Positions 30,488-40,487 of a stretch of 64,000 nt of DNA are shown here, piece after piece. The notes beneath the pieces were generated by a model that was not told the DNA's origin, searched no databases, and saw only the letters and a list, made by a program, of their open reading frames with translations. Source of the stretch: Pseudolysinimonas kribbensis (GTDB lineage Bacteria; Actinomycetota; Actinomycetes; Actinomycetales; Microbacteriaceae); contig NZ_BSVB01000001.1 of the NCBI RefSeq assembly GCF_030161895.1, positions 2,852,001 through 2,916,000 of the forward strand, read 5' to 3'. Numbering within the stretch: the first letter of the stretch is position 1; each line of letters opens with the position of its first letter. Position numbers and translations under genes: made by a program.

Positions 30488-32006
30488 ATGCTCCGCCGAC
30501 CCCGCGCCGTGCTCGCCTCGATCTCCGCTCTCGCCGCCCTGGGCATCGGGGTGGCCGTGCTGCTGGCCGGCTGCGGGTTCGTGAGCGCGCCGGTCTCCAC
30601 GGTCGGCAGGGTCGACTTCGATCGCCCGCTCGCGATCCCGCCGCTGGCGACCCCGACGATCCGGCCGGACGGCACCAAGGTCTTCGACCTGGAAGCGCGC
30701 TCCGGCAGCTCCGCCTTCGGCGTCGGCCACCGCACGCCGACCCTCGGCTACGACGGCTCCTACTTCGGGCCCACCCTGCGCGCCTCGCGCGGCGACCGGG
30801 TCGAGGTGCGGTTCCACAACGGGCTCGCCCAGCCCACGACCGTGCACTGGCACGGGATGCATCTGCCGGCCGCCGACGACGGCGGCCCGCACCAGACGGT
30901 CGCCCCGGGAGGCGACTGGGACCCCGCTGGAGGATCGACCAGCCCGCCGCGACGCTGTGGTACCACCCGCATCCGCACGGGCAGACCGCCGACCAGGTCG
31001 CGCGCGGGCTCGCCGGGTTCTTCCTGCTCGACGACCCCGCCGAACGCGCGCTTCCCCTGCCGCACGAGTACGGCGTGGACGACATCTCGATCGCCGTGCA
31101 GTACGTGCGGTTCCAGCCCGACGGCTCGTTCGCGACGGGCGACGACGACTTCACCGGCCGGCTCGGCGACCGGCTGCTCGTGGATGGCACGCTCGGCCCC
31201 TACCTCGACGTCACGACCGATGTCGTCCGGCTCCGCCTGCTCGATGCATCCCCGGCGCGCAGCTACCGGTTCGCGTTGGCCGACGACCGGCCGTTCTCGC
31301 TCATCGCGAGCGACGGCGGGCTGCTCGCGAAGCCGGTCAGCTCGCGCAGCGTGCAGCTGTCGCCGGGGAGCGCGCCGAGATCCTGGTGCGGATGACGCCC
31401 GGCGAGCGGGTCGTGCTGCGCTCCGAGCCGCCGAGGCTCGGCGAGGTGCACGGGATGGGCGGCGCCGCGGACCGCTTCGACGTGCTGCAGCTGCGGGCCG
31501 CCGCCACCCTGCGGCATGCCGGCGACATCCCGGCGGCCCTCGTGCCGCTGCCGGCGATCGACACCAGCCGGGTGGCGGGGGAGCGCGTCTTCCACATGGA
31601 CGGCACCTCCATCAACGACCGCAAGATGGCGATGGACCGCATCGATGCGGTCGTCAGGGTCGGCACGACCGAGATCTGGGATGTCGTCAACGACATGGGC
31701 GCCCCGCACAGCTTCCACGTGCACGACGTGCAGTTCCGGGTGCAGTCCATCGACGGTGCGCCGCCGCCGGCCGCGCTCGCCGGCTGGAAGGACACCGTCT
31801 ACCTGCCGCCGGGGCAGCGGGTCCGGCTCGTGATCGCGTTCCAGGACTACGCCGACGCCGACCACCCGTACATGTTCCACTGCCACCTGCTGCGTCACGA
31901 GGACAGCGGGATGATGGGCCAGTTCCTCGTGGTGAGGCCGGGCCAGAAGGTGCCGGCGACATGGAAGCTCGACGATTCAGGAGCCCCCGATGACCACCAC
32001 CACTGA
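30488..32006 (+). CDS. Multicopper oxidase lipoprotein (two frameshifts)
   Basis: About 506 residues. Signal peptide with lipobox LLAGC (about residue 29). The copper motifs are all present: HWHGMHL, YHPHPHGQ, HSFHVHDVQF and HCHLLRHEDSGMM, giving one T1 and a trinuclear cluster as in CueO/laccases; the end is DDHHH. Two missing bases (C4 30922-30925 and G4 31365-31368) split it into three frames. It probably oxidises Cu(I) or phenols outside the membrane. Followed, with overlap, by a sensor kinase. Confidence 0.93.
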
Positions 32007-33355
32007 GACGATGTCGGACATGACCACGCGCGAGGGCGGCGGCGCGATGCGGCGCTACGGACGGCTCTGGAGCGCCGTCCCGCGCGAGCTGCTCTACCTG
32101 TTCATCGCCTTCCCGCTCGCGAGCGTCGGCTTCGGCGTCACGCTCGGCCTGCTCAACGGCGGCATCGGCACGATCGTCACCTTCTTCATCGGCGTCATCC
32201 TGCTGATCGCGGGGCTCTACGTCGCCCGCGGTTTCGGCACCCTGGAACTCGCGCTGCTGCGCTTCGCGGGGATGCCGGAGATCCCGCGTCCCGACTGGCG
32301 CGACCCCGGGCCCGCACGGGGTTCCTCGGATGGCTGCGCTCGGTGCTCGGCAACGGGCACTACTGGCTGCACCTGCTGTGGGCGGCGCTGGTCAACTTCA
32401 TCGTGTCGACGGTCACGTTCTCGGTGATGGTCTCGTGGGTCGCCACGGCACTCGGCGGGACCAGCTACTGGTTCTGGTCGATCTTCCTGCCGCAGCGCGG
32501 ACAGGACGTGTATCCGGCGCATTGGCTGCTCACGCACATCGGGCTCCTCCCGGCGGGGGTCGACCCCGAGGCGACCGACAAGGTCGCGTATCTCGTGGTC
32601 GGTCTGCTCTTCCTGGTGACCGCTCCGTTCGTGATCCGCGGGCTGGTCTGGGCGCACTGGGGGTGGCTCGGGGGATGCTCGGGGCCTTCCGCAGCGACGG
32701 TCTGCGTCAGCAGGTCTCCGACCTCTCGGCGTCGCGCAGCGCGGCCGTCGCCGCGGAGGGCACCGCTCTCCGGCGGCTCGAGCGCGACATCCACGACGGC
32801 CCGCAGCAGCGGCTGGTCCGCATGCAGATGGACCTCGCCGCCGCCGACCGACAGCTCGACGCGGACCCGGAGCATGCGCGCCGGCTGATCGGCGAGGCGC
32901 TCACGCAGTCGAAGGAGGCGCTCGACGAGCTGCGTGCGCTGTCGCGCGGATTCGCCCCGCCGATCCTGCTCGACCGCGGACTGGTGGCCGCGCTGGAGTC
33001 GCTCGCCGCCCGGGGCGCGGTGCCGATCCGGTTCCATTCCAGCGTGCCGGCCGGCACGGAGCTGCCGCAGGAACTGGAGCGCAACGCGTACTTCATCGTC
33101 GCGGAGGCCGTCGCCAACGCGGCCAAGCACGCGTCGGCCACTCAGGTCGACCTGACCGTGGCTCTGCGCCGCGTTCCGGAGGCCGACCGGACCTGGCTCG
33201 ACCTGACGGTCGCCGACGACGGCCGCGGGGGCGCCGCGGTGGAACCCGGTCACGGCCTCGCCAACCTGCGGGAGCGCGTGCTGGGCCTCGGCGGAGCGCT
33301 CGACATCACGAGCCCGGCGGGCGGCCCGACCGTGATCGCGGCGCACCTCCCCTAG
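31990..33355 (+). CDS. Sensor histidine kinase, NarL-type partner (two frameshifts)
   Basis: About 456 residues. An N-terminal sensor domain has four to five membrane helices (RELLYLFIAFPLASVGFGV; VNFIVSTVTFSVMVSW; VGLLFLVTAPFVIRGL). The HisKA_3 box is LERDIHDGPQQRLVRMQM with the phospho-His, and the ATPase has NAAKHA, DDGRGG and GHGLANLRERV. Frames are joined by one G at 32308-32310 and one G at 32670-32674. The start overlaps the multicopper oxidase end; the cognate regulator follows. Confidence 0.92.
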
Positions 33356-33397
33356 AGCGGGTCGAGTAGCGCGCGACGCGCTCGGTACGCTCGACGG

Positions 33398-34048
33398 GTG
33401 GGAGTGCGCGTCGTGGTCGCCGACGACTCGGTGCTGCTGCGCGAGGGTCTCGTGCGGGTGCTCGAGGAGGCGGGGCATGAGGTGATCGGCGCGTTCGGCG
33501 ATGCCCACGCGCTGCTGGGCGCCGTGCCCGAGCTGCATCCCGACCTCGCCGTGCTCGACGTGCGCATGCCGCCCACCTTCCGCGACGAGGGTGTGCGCGC
33601 CGCGATCGAGCTCCGGCGGCGGGAGCCCGGCATCGGCATCCTGCTGCTCTCCCAGTACGTGGAGGTCGCCTATGCCCAGGAGTTGCTGGGCGCCGGGCAG
33701 GGCCGGGTCGGCTATCTGCTCAAAGACCGCGTGGCCTCGCTCGCCGAGCTCGACGACGCGATCTCGCGCATCGTGGGCGGCGGCACGGTGCTCGACCCGG
33801 AGGTCGTGGCGCAGCTCATCGGCCGGCGGCACGATCCGCTCGCCACCCTCACGCCGCGCGAGCGGGAGGTGCTGCAGCTCATGGCCGAGGGGCGCTCGAA
33901 CGGTGCGATCGCGGAGGCCCTGTTCATCGGGGTCGGCGCGGTCGAGAAGAACGTGACCTCGATCTTCGGCAAGCTCGCCTTCGAGGACTCGGGCACCGAC
34001 CACCGCCGCGTGCTCGCCGTGCTCGCCTGGCTGCAGGCGGCCGCCTGA
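33398..34048 (+). CDS. LuxR/NarL-family response regulator
   Basis: 216 residues. Receiver domain with acidic pair Asp9-Asp10, phospho-acceptor Asp54 (LAVLDVRM) and Lys in YLLKD; C-terminal GerE helix-turn-helix TPREREVLQLMAEGRSNGAIAEAL. Cognate to the kinase encoded just upstream. TACGCT lies 6 nt before the GTG start, so it has its own leaderless promoter. Confidence 0.95.
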   Translation: MGVRVVVADDSVLLREGLVRVLEEAGHEVIGAFGDAHALLGAVPELHPDLAVLDVRMPPTFRDEGVRAAIELRRREPGIGILLLSQYVEVAYAQELLGAGQGRVGYLLKDRVASLAELDDAISRIVGGGTVLDPEVVAQLIGRRHDPLATLTPREREVLQLMAEGRSNGAIAEALFIGVGAVEKNVTSIFGKLAFEDSGTDHRRVLAVLAWLQAAA

Positions 34049-34066
34049 GCTCTGCGGCCCGGCTGC

Positions 34067-34501
34067 CTAGGCCTGCTCGGCGATCGCGCGTGCGAGGCCG
34101 GGCAGCTGCGCGAGCGCGTCCTGCAACGCCTTCTGGAGCGGCCCGTCCATGAGCCGGAGCAGGCCGTGGGTCGGCGCGTCGAGCACGACCGTGACCCGCG
34201 AGCTCTCGCCCTCGTCGTCGACCCGCACGGTCGCGGTCATCCGGATGGGCGTGGCGGCGATGCGCATCGTCATCCCGGTCGGCGGGTCGACCCGCACGAT
34301 CGTCAGGCGCCCGGATCGCAGGCTGCCGCCCACGTCGACCGCCGCCTCGTACTCGGCGCCCACCGTGCCCGCCGCTCCCGCCAGCAGCTCGACGCGCTGC
34401 ACGGCGGGGATCCACGCGGTGATGTGATCGAGGTCGGTCAGGAATGCGTAGACCACCGGCCCCGGTCGGGGGACGGTGATCCGGTTCTCGGCGTACGCCA
34501 T
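34067..34501 (-). CDS. SRPBCC (START-like) family protein
   Basis: 144 residues of the helix-grip fold: ITVPRPGPVVYAFLTDLDHI, GTVGAEYEAAV, and a last long helix DGPLQKALQDALAQLPGLARAI. Such proteins bind hydrophobic ligands; the ligand is unknown. TACCGT lies 6 nt before the ATG (leaderless layout). Confidence 0.85.
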   Translation of the reverse strand: MAYAENRITVPRPGPVVYAFLTDLDHITAWIPAVQRVELLAGAAGTVGAEYEAAVDVGGSLRSGRLTIVRVDPPTGMTMRIAATPIRMTATVRVDDEGESSRVTVVLDAPTHGLLRLMDGPLQKALQDALAQLPGLARAIAEQA

Positions 34502-34577
34502 GGCACGACGGTATCGGGCCGGGGAGTCCGCTGAGAGGCCCGTGACGTCCGTTCGCGCGCACGCCACCCTGAGGGGC

Positions 34578-34991
34578 ATGAGCGCGCAGGACGCGAATAC
34601 GAAGGTGATCGAGCAGTTCCGCGCGGGCGGCGAGGTCGAGGGCATGCACCGCGACCGGCTGCTCCTGCTCACGACGACGGGACGGCGCAGCGGCGCACCG
34701 CGCACGACGCCGATGATGCGGCTGCACGTGCGCGGCACGAGCTACGTGGTCGCCTCGGCCAACGGCGCGGCCGATGACCCCGCCTGGCTGCGCGACCTCG
34801 AGGCGGACCCGCACGCGCACGTCGAGGAGGACGAGCGCGAGTACGACGCCACCGCCCGTGTGCTGCGCGGATCGGCGCGGTCGGCCGCGTGGTCGGCGAT
34901 CGTGGAGCAGGCGCCCTTCTTCGCCGAGCACCAGGACCGGGTCGACCGCGAGATCCCGGTCGTCGAGCTCATCAACCGGAGCGGAGTCTGA
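34578..34991 (+). CDS. Deazaflavin(F420)-dependent nitroreductase family protein
   Basis: 137 residues, DUF385/Ddn family: LLLLTTTGRRSGAPRTTPM is the cofactor-binding signature, followed by YVVASANGAADDPAWLRDLEADP and a C-terminal IPVVELINR. Members use F420 or related flavins to reduce quinones or nitro compounds. CACCCT precedes the start by 7 nt. Confidence 0.92.
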   Translation: MSAQDANTKVIEQFRAGGEVEGMHRDRLLLLTTTGRRSGAPRTTPMMRLHVRGTSYVVASANGAADDPAWLRDLEADPHAHVEEDEREYDATARVLRGSARSAAWSAIVEQAPFFAEHQDRVDREIPVVELINRSGV

Positions 34992-35003
34992 CAGAGGCCC
35001 GCG

Positions 35004-36518
35004 TCAGCAGTCCGGCTTCCCGTTTTCCACCCGGCAGAACTCGAGCGACCAGTTGTACTCGAGCGTCGAGAGGCTGCCGGCGCCCTCGGTCCTGCAGCTC
35101 ATGGTGCCGCTGATCTCCAGCCGTTTTTTGGACTTGTCGAAGATGTCCGCGGTGGAGGGCATGCGCCCGCCAGAGACCTTCGGGCTCTGACAGCCGTCCA
35201 TCGTCGGCGCAACGGGCGGGTCGGCGGGCTGCAGCTTCATCGTCCCGCAGTCCTTCCAGAGGCCGTAGATGTTGGGGACCTCGTCGGCGAGATACACGTG
35301 GCGCGCCTTCGGGATCGTCGCATCGAGTGTCGAGTTGTAGTCGCGCACGCCGCAGTCGGAGCTCTTCTTCGGGGGCGTACTGAGACCGCCGCTGCCGACG
35401 CACTCGGCGCTGATGTCTTGGACGTGACGAATGGGCTGCTCGCCGGACGAGGGCGAGACCTTCTCGGTCTTGTACGACACGGGAAGCCTGAACATGAACA
35501 CCCCGTTGCCGCGGCCCGCGTCACGCAGCTGGAAGTCCTCGCCGCGAGCACCGAAGGTGACCGCCTCACCGGCGCCGACGCCCGTCCGATTGCTGAGGAG
35601 CTGCGCCGAGACATCGACGGTATCGGATGCGAAGGTCGCCGTTCCCTTGACGGAGCCCACGACCGTCATGTCCGGCCCGCATCCCGTGTACAGGACGTTG
35701 CCCGCGGCGCGCTCGGTCACCTCGCCCACGGCGGTGACCTGGAAGTCCGCATGGAGCTCCCAGTCGCGCACCGGCACCGGATACCGGAAGGTGATGAACT
35801 TCGACCGCGCGATCAGCTGCGGGATGAAGTTGAGGCCGAAGGTGCCCGCGGCGTCCGCCGCATCCCACGGCACCGACAGGATGTCGCCGAAGAAGTCCGA
35901 GCTCGCGAGATCGTTCAGGGCGCGGATGGTGACGGTCGTGTCGTCCGGGGTCGCCTGCGGGGAGGCGGTCGACCTGCGGTGCGCCCGACAGCTTGAAGGA
36001 GACCCTCCCGTCCTTGTCGGTCTGGTCGCTGTCCACCTTCTTGCTCTTGCCGGTCCCGTCGCCGATCCGGAGTATCGACGGGTCATCGGTCGTCAGCCGG
36101 ACGTCCATGTCCGACGGAGGTTTGGGCGACGTGCCTGGTAGCTCGATCCCCGCGAAGCCCAGGAGCAGGTTGAGGCACGCGCGGGCGGTTTCCCACTTGC
36201 CGGCGTCGAACGTGTAGGTGATGTTGAGGTCGCGCACCTCCCCGGGGTGCGTCTCCTTCGTGCGCACGAGGGGGCGTTCGGCATGTCGAAGCTCGCCCGA
36301 AGCGACGTGGCCTTGGCGTAGAGCGACGCGGCCGCAAGCAGCACTCGTGCGATGCCGATGAAGCGACCCCCGGTGAAGATCTTCTGCTCATTGTTCCCCG
36401 CCGCTTCCTTGGCCGCGTCGGAGAAGTGCTCGACGAGCCCGTCGAAGACGAACTGCGAGTGCGTCTTCTGGGTCTGGTCGAGGATCCGGGTGCCCCAGGG
36501 GTTCTTGTCGTAGCTCAC
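35004..36518 (-). CDS. Cys-rich protein of unknown function (two frameshifts)
   Basis: About 504 residues after joining three frames (breaks at 36270-36274, a G5 run, and near 35970). The N-terminus is soluble, then a hydrophobic stretch IGIARVLLAAASLYAKA, a segment ending TDKDGRVSFKLSGAPQ that looks like an Ig-like repeat, and a C-terminal half with eight Cys (CGPD, ECVG, DCGV, DCGT, GCQS, SCRT, FCRV, final Cys) that suggest export and disulfides. No signal peptide is seen. GTG start overlaps the upstream lipoprotein stop (GTGA). I recognise no family. Confidence 0.7.
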
Positions 36519-37425
36519 GCAATCGCGATGGGCGGTCCGGGGGCGCTGTACGCGGCCGGGTCGATCACGGCGGCTCCCGCATCCGGAACGGTCCGATAGC
36601 CCGAGGTCGCCACGTCTCCCCTCCTGCTGCTCGCGACCTCGACCTCGACCGCCAGCCGGCGCATGACCAGCTCCGTCTGCGCCCAGTCGAGCACGGCGTC
36701 CGCGACGGGAACCTGCTTGGCTCCCGAGACGAGACCCGGACCCATCGCCTGGTACACCACGCCGAAGTCGTGGTCGGCAGGGGAGTACAGCGCCTTGTAG
36801 AGCAGGTTCGCGAGGTCGTTCTTCGACAGCTGGAACGTCGTGCTCCAGGAGTCGGCGAGGTCCGTGAGGCGGATGCCGCCGGGGAGGCCGAGAGCATCGA
36901 GTGCAGGCGCAGCTCGGCGTCGCTGGTGAGCCATCCTGAGCCGGTGTCGCCGTGCAGGGAGACCGGCTTGCCGTCGGCTCCCGCCACCGCGATGCCGGCG
37001 GTCACGAGCAGCGACTCCCACGCGGCGACCGCCGTCTTGCCGCCCCTCCGGGTCTCGGCCGCGAGCTTGTCGACGGCGGCAGCCTGAGCCTTCGTCGCGG
37101 CCTGGGCGCCGGTGAAGGCCGCCGAGTAGACGCCGAGCGCACGGTTGTATGCCTGCATCGCGGCCGGCGTCTGATCGGTCGGGACCTGCGGGTAGGGCGG
37201 CAGGTGAGGCGACTCGGGCATCGGAACGGGCGCGGGAAGCGCTCCCGCGTAGAGGGAGGTGTCGGCGGCGGCGCCGGCCTCCTGGTTGCTCGGCGGACCG
37301 GACGGCACGCAGCCCGACAGCAGCAGCGCCCCGATCGCGACGGCCGCGACGGCTGCCGACCCGGGCTTGCGCAGGCGGGAGAGTCGGCCGAGGATCCCGG
37401 ATGGGCGGACGTGCGGTTTCGACAT
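36515..37425 (-). CDS. Lipoprotein of unknown function (frameshifted)
   Basis: About 303 residues. Signal peptide with lipobox LLLSGC near residue 38, a Pro-rich linker (PAPVPMPESPHLPPYPQVP), a helical region (NRALGVYSAAFTGAQAATKA) and a mixed C-terminal domain (LTDLADSWSTTFQLSKNDLANLLYKALYSPADHDFG). The break near 36895 is repaired by one base. It overlaps the next gene by 4 nt, so the two act together; a single long lipoprotein split by another indel is an alternative. No family recognised. Confidence 0.72.
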
Positions 37426-37699
37426 GCGGTTCCCCTTCGCTGCGGCGCGCAGCCAACATATGGGGACGGGCGACCGCTGTCATCGGCCGAACGGACTAGG
37501 CCAGACGACCGACACGGGCCCGCCGTCGCCGGGCCGCCTCAGGCTGAGCAGGCTCTGGCAATCCGGGGTAGACCGGGTGAGCGCACTCGTTCGCCTGTCT
37601 AGCTTTTCGGTAGCTGCTCAGTGCTGCACGGCCGGCCACCCCGGCGTATCCCCCGCGTCGGGGTGGTCCTGCGCGGCAGAGCCTTGCCAAGATCGTCGG

Positions 37700-38200
37700 A
37701 TGAACAGGGACGAGATCCGCGCCGAGCTCGGCCAGCCGGGCGCGCGCGACCTCCTGCGTGATGCCCCGCTGCTCCGCCTGGCGTACCTCGGCGACGACGG
37801 CACCCCGCGGGTGATCCCGATCGGCTTCGTCTGGACGGGCGAGCAGCTCGTGATCTGCACGTCCACCGTCGCGCCGAAGGGCCGCGCCCTGCGCGAGCGG
37901 CAGCACGCGGCGGTCACGATCGACACCGGTGCGACACCCGCCGACGCCCGGTCCCTGCTGATCCGGGGCACCGCCGCCGTGGAGACGGTCGACGGCATCC
38001 CGCCGGAGTACCTCGACGCGGCGGCCAAGACCATCCCGCCCGAGGCGCTGGCCGGCTTCGAGCAGGCGGTTCGGGGCATGTACGAGCAGATGGTGCGCAT
38101 CGCCATCACCCCCGAATGGGCGCGTTACTACGACTTCGGGGCGGGACGACTGCCGCCGTCGCTGCAGACGCTGGCGGACGAGGCCACGCGACGCGGCTGA
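37700..38200 (+). CDS. Pyridoxamine 5'-phosphate oxidase family protein
   Basis: 166 residues of the split-barrel flavin/F420-binding fold: LLRLAYLGDDGTPRVIPIGFVWTG, then APKGRALRERQHAAVTID and RGTAAVE, a pattern seen in the PNPOx-like proteins of actinobacteria. It probably binds FMN or F420. A CAAGAT hexamer lies 6 nt before the ATG. Confidence 0.87.
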   Translation: MNRDEIRAELGQPGARDLLRDAPLLRLAYLGDDGTPRVIPIGFVWTGEQLVICTSTVAPKGRALRERQHAAVTIDTGATPADARSLLIRGTAAVETVDGIPPEYLDAAAKTIPPEALAGFEQAVRGMYEQMVRIAITPEWARYYDFGAGRLPPSLQTLADEATRRG

Positions 38201-38203
38201 GCT

Positions 38204-38307
38204 CTACGCGGTTGCACCCGACGGGTTCTCCGGGGAGTCCCGGACGGCTCCGTGGTGGGTTCCTTGCTCGGGTCATCGATCGGCTCGCCGGTGGTGGGGT
38301 CGCTCAT
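38204..38307 (-). CDS. Possible small Pro/Thr/Glu-rich protein (one indel)
   Basis: MSDPTTGEPIDDPSKEPT opens a short frame; one base added to GGGG at 38232-38235 gives a 34-residue product ending PSGATA at a TAG. The sequence looks like a real, disordered small protein, but support is only composition and the clean stop after indel repair. Convergent with the gene ending at 38200. Confidence 0.35.
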
Positions 38308-38444
38308 GAGGCACCTGCTCTCGTCGGTGGAGGTCCAGCGTGCACGCCGTCGGGCCGCGCGGCCGAGTGGTCACGGCGATCCGGAGCCGACGCGCAGGCT
38401 CTCGAGCGGGTGCCCGGCCGTGCCGATGGGCCTACCGTGTCGGC

Positions 38445-38858
38445 ATGAAGAGCATCGTGAGCACGCCGGACGCGCCCGCCTCGCCGCTGTACAGCCAGGG
38501 AGTGGCGGCGGGTCCCTTCCTCTTCGTGTCGGGGATGACCGGGATCGAGGTGACCACGGGGCTGGCGGGCCGCGGCATCCGGGAGCAGACGACGCAGGCA
38601 CTGAGCAACTGCGTGGCGATCCTCGAGGCGGGTGGCGCGTCGGTCGATGCGATCGTGCAGGTCACCGTGCTTCTCGCGCGGCCCGAGGACTTCGCCGGGA
38701 TGAACGAGGCCTACGCCGCGTTCTTCGGACCGCAGCCGCCGGCGCGGGCGGTGGCCAAGCTCGGCGTCGAGCTGCCGAACATCCTAATCTCCATCATGAT
38801 GACGGCCTACCGGGAGCCGAACTCCGGAGAGGGGCGGACGGGAATCGAACCCGCGTAA
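38445..38858 (+). CDS. RidA family protein (enamine/imine deaminase)
   Basis: 137 residues. YSQGVAAGPFLFVSGMTG, GIREQTTQALSNCVAIL (catalytic-type Arg) and VTVLLARPEDFAGMNEAYAAFFG are RidA hallmarks; it hydrolyses reactive enamines from PLP enzymes. TACCGT lies 6 nt before the ATG. The last residues (GRTGIEPA) are encoded by the antisense of the tRNA-Gly 3' half, so the natural C-terminus may be shorter in relatives. Confidence 0.9.
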   Translation: MKSIVSTPDAPASPLYSQGVAAGPFLFVSGMTGIEVTTGLAGRGIREQTTQALSNCVAILEAGGASVDAIVQVTVLLARPEDFAGMNEAYAAFFGPQPPARAVAKLGVELPNILISIMMTAYREPNSGEGRTGIEPA

Positions 38859-38870
38859 TCAGTTTGGAAG
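38830..38870 (-). pseudogene. Displaced 3' half of native tRNA-Gly(TCC), island left junction
   Basis: From the anticodon (CTTCCAAAC) through ACTGA, the T-arm GCGGG TTCGATT CCCGT and CCGCCCC plus T73. No 5' half is present here. The next bases are not CCA. It pairs exactly with the orphan 5' half at 44597-44635 (TCAGT with ACTGA), sharing the 9-bp core at 38862-38870. Confidence 0.92.
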
Positions 38871-39023
38871 CCGCTCCTCAAACTGTTTCCGCTGCTTGCC
38901 GCCGTCGACCGACTCCGACCGCGCTGAGCCGCCGTGCCCAGTGATTTCGGGGCTTCTCGGGCCGTTCGGCGCTCGACACTCGGTCGCCTTCGGTCAACCT
39001 CGGATCGTCTCGGCGGAGCGTGG

Positions 39024-39046
39024 TCGCCCTCTTTTTCGCCCTCTCG
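39024..39046. repeat. Island end repeat, left copy
   Basis: Two CGCCCTCT-type units separated by a T run; the same stretch, one T shorter, occurs at 44515-44536 near the other island end. Possibly arm-type recombinase or excisionase sites of an attP-like region. The 250 bp from 38871 to 39121 hold no gene. Confidence 0.6.
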
Positions 39047-39121
39047 CGCCCGCCCGAACCCGACCAGCGCCACCAGTCTTACGCCCGCCCAAGAGAGTGC
39101 ACTTTGCGACAAAATGGGCGC

Positions 39122-39409
39122 ATGAGCGGCTACGGATTTGTCCCAACGCGCGAGCAGATGGAAGCGTCGATGCGCTCGCAGCGCGACGGCGATATCCGGC
39201 GCGCTGCGGCGGCGGCACAAGAGACGAGCGAGTCGCTTGAGCAGGTGATTGAAGCGCTCAACGCCAGTCTGGAAGTGGCGCGCAACGCGAAGGCCGACGC
39301 CGACCGCGCGCAGCGCCTAAGCACTGGCATCGCCATTGCCTCTCTCGCCGTCGCTGTCGGTTCCCTGGCTATCGCCGTCGCGGCGCTAGTGGTCACGGGA
39401 GTGTCGTAG
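39122..39409 (+). CDS. Island protein: coiled coil plus C-terminal membrane helix
   Basis: 95 residues. The N-terminal part is charged and helical (AAAAQETSESLEQVIEALNA; NAKADADRAQRLS), then a hydrophobic helix IAIASLAVAVGSLAIAVAAL near the end. Layout like small phage or plasmid membrane proteins. CAAAAT lies 6 nt before the ATG. No family recognised. Confidence 0.7.
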   Translation: MSGYGFVPTREQMEASMRSQRDGDIRRAAAAAQETSESLEQVIEALNASLEVARNAKADADRAQRLSTGIAIASLAVAVGSLAIAVAALVVTGVS

Positions 39410-39423
39410 TCGCGTCTCGCTGC

Positions 39424-40173
39424 CTAGGCGTCTGGGTAGCAGGACCAAGTCCATGCCAACTCGTTGTAGTTGATCGCCCTGTCGCCGACCTTGGCGACCA
39501 TCGTTAGTGAGTCGCCGTCCATGTTCGCGGGAAGGATGGCGCCAAGCACATCGTACAACTGCTCCTCACCAATGCCTGTTTGCGGCGGGATAGTGAACAC
39601 GATCCAGCCTTGTTCGGCCTCGCCGTCGTCGAAGACCTCTAGGTCGACGACGATCAGCATCGACCCTTCTTTGCCGTCCTTAAGTCCCAGTGTGCGATTT
39701 ACTTCGACACCGGGCTCCGACCGCGCCTCTTCGTAGAGTGCCAATCCGAGCTCGGTCAGTGCATCGATCTGCGCTGCGGTGCTGAGCGTTTCTAGCAGCT
39801 CGTAGTCGTCGGCGGTCGGCAGCAGTTCGCCGCGCCCGTCTAGGCGCTCGAAGTCGTTGAACACGTCGCGGTCTTCGCCCTTGGCGTGTGTCGGACCATA
39901 GCCGATGAGCCAACAGACGTTCTTGTCAGCGTCGAAGATCGTCACCGCTCGCCCGCGGTTGATGTGAAGCGTCTTCACAGATCCGTGGCTCGGTCCCATG
40001 CGAAGCGCTGGCTCACCCACGTCGGGCGCGCCAGATCGCTTCCCAACGAACGTTTGCAGCGCCTCGTGTTCTGCGCAGTAGTGGCGCGCGTCACGGGACG
40101 CGTGCGCTACATCCAGCCCTAGGTCGTCACGAAGACAGCGCTGGGTTACGCGCAGACGTGGGAGCTGGCTCAC
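39424..40173 (-). CDS. Island hypothetical protein
   Basis: 249 residues from GTG. Contains HINRGRAVTIFDADKNVCWLIG and RDVFNDFERLDGRGELLPTADDYELLETL, then a strand-rich end (GWIVFTIPPQTGIGEEQLYDVLG). The tone is that of a single cytoplasmic enzyme-like or binding domain. I recognise no family. Its start directly abuts the stop of the next upstream gene at 40174, so they are co-transcribed. Confidence 0.7.
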   Translation of the reverse strand: MSQLPRLRVTQRCLRDDLGLDVAHASRDARHYCAEHEALQTFVGKRSGAPDVGEPALRMGPSHGSVKTLHINRGRAVTIFDADKNVCWLIGYGPTHAKGEDRDVFNDFERLDGRGELLPTADDYELLETLSTAAQIDALTELGLALYEEARSEPGVEVNRTLGLKDGKEGSMLIVVDLEVFDDGEAEQGWIVFTIPPQTGIGEEQLYDVLGAILPANMDGDSLTMVAKVGDRAINYNELAWTWSCYPDA

Positions 40174-40392
40174 TCAGCTTGCGCGAAGTGCCGCCGCCGC
40201 AGCCTCTGCCCGAGCGCGACGGTCAGCCACCTGCTGTGCTTCGCGTTCGGCCGACTTCATGCCGCGTCGCTTGGCGATCTGCTCGCGCACGTACTCGTCG
40301 CTTCGAGAACGAACAACCTCAAGAACCTCAGCGGGAGCGATCGCGCGGGCGGCGCGGACAGCAACGGGACGAGCGAGGGTCGCGGGTGCCAT
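40174..40392 (-). CDS. Island small basic protein
   Basis: 72 residues, Ala/Arg-rich and helical (EVLEVVRSRSDEYVREQIAKRR), likely DNA- or RNA-binding by charge only. The ATG at 40392 is chosen because TAGTCT ends 7 nt upstream and GAAAGG is also there. First gene of a two-gene unit with 39424-40173. Confidence 0.65.
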   Translation of the reverse strand: MAPATLARPVAVRAARAIAPAEVLEVVRSRSDEYVREQIAKRRGMKSAEREAQQVADRRARAEAAAAALRAS

Positions 40393-40487
40393 GCCTTTCA
40401 GACTAACTGAGTTTGTAGTCCGGGTGATACATCTGCGGATAACAGTCTTCTTGGCACTCAATCTTGTGGATCTCCTTGTCGGGAACG

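Noticed and set aside
28224-33355. nei, PaiB-like, multicopper oxidase and kinase genes as pseudogenes
   Set aside because: Each break is one base in a short G/C run, all motifs downstream are intact, and the pattern repeats across essential genes such as orn.
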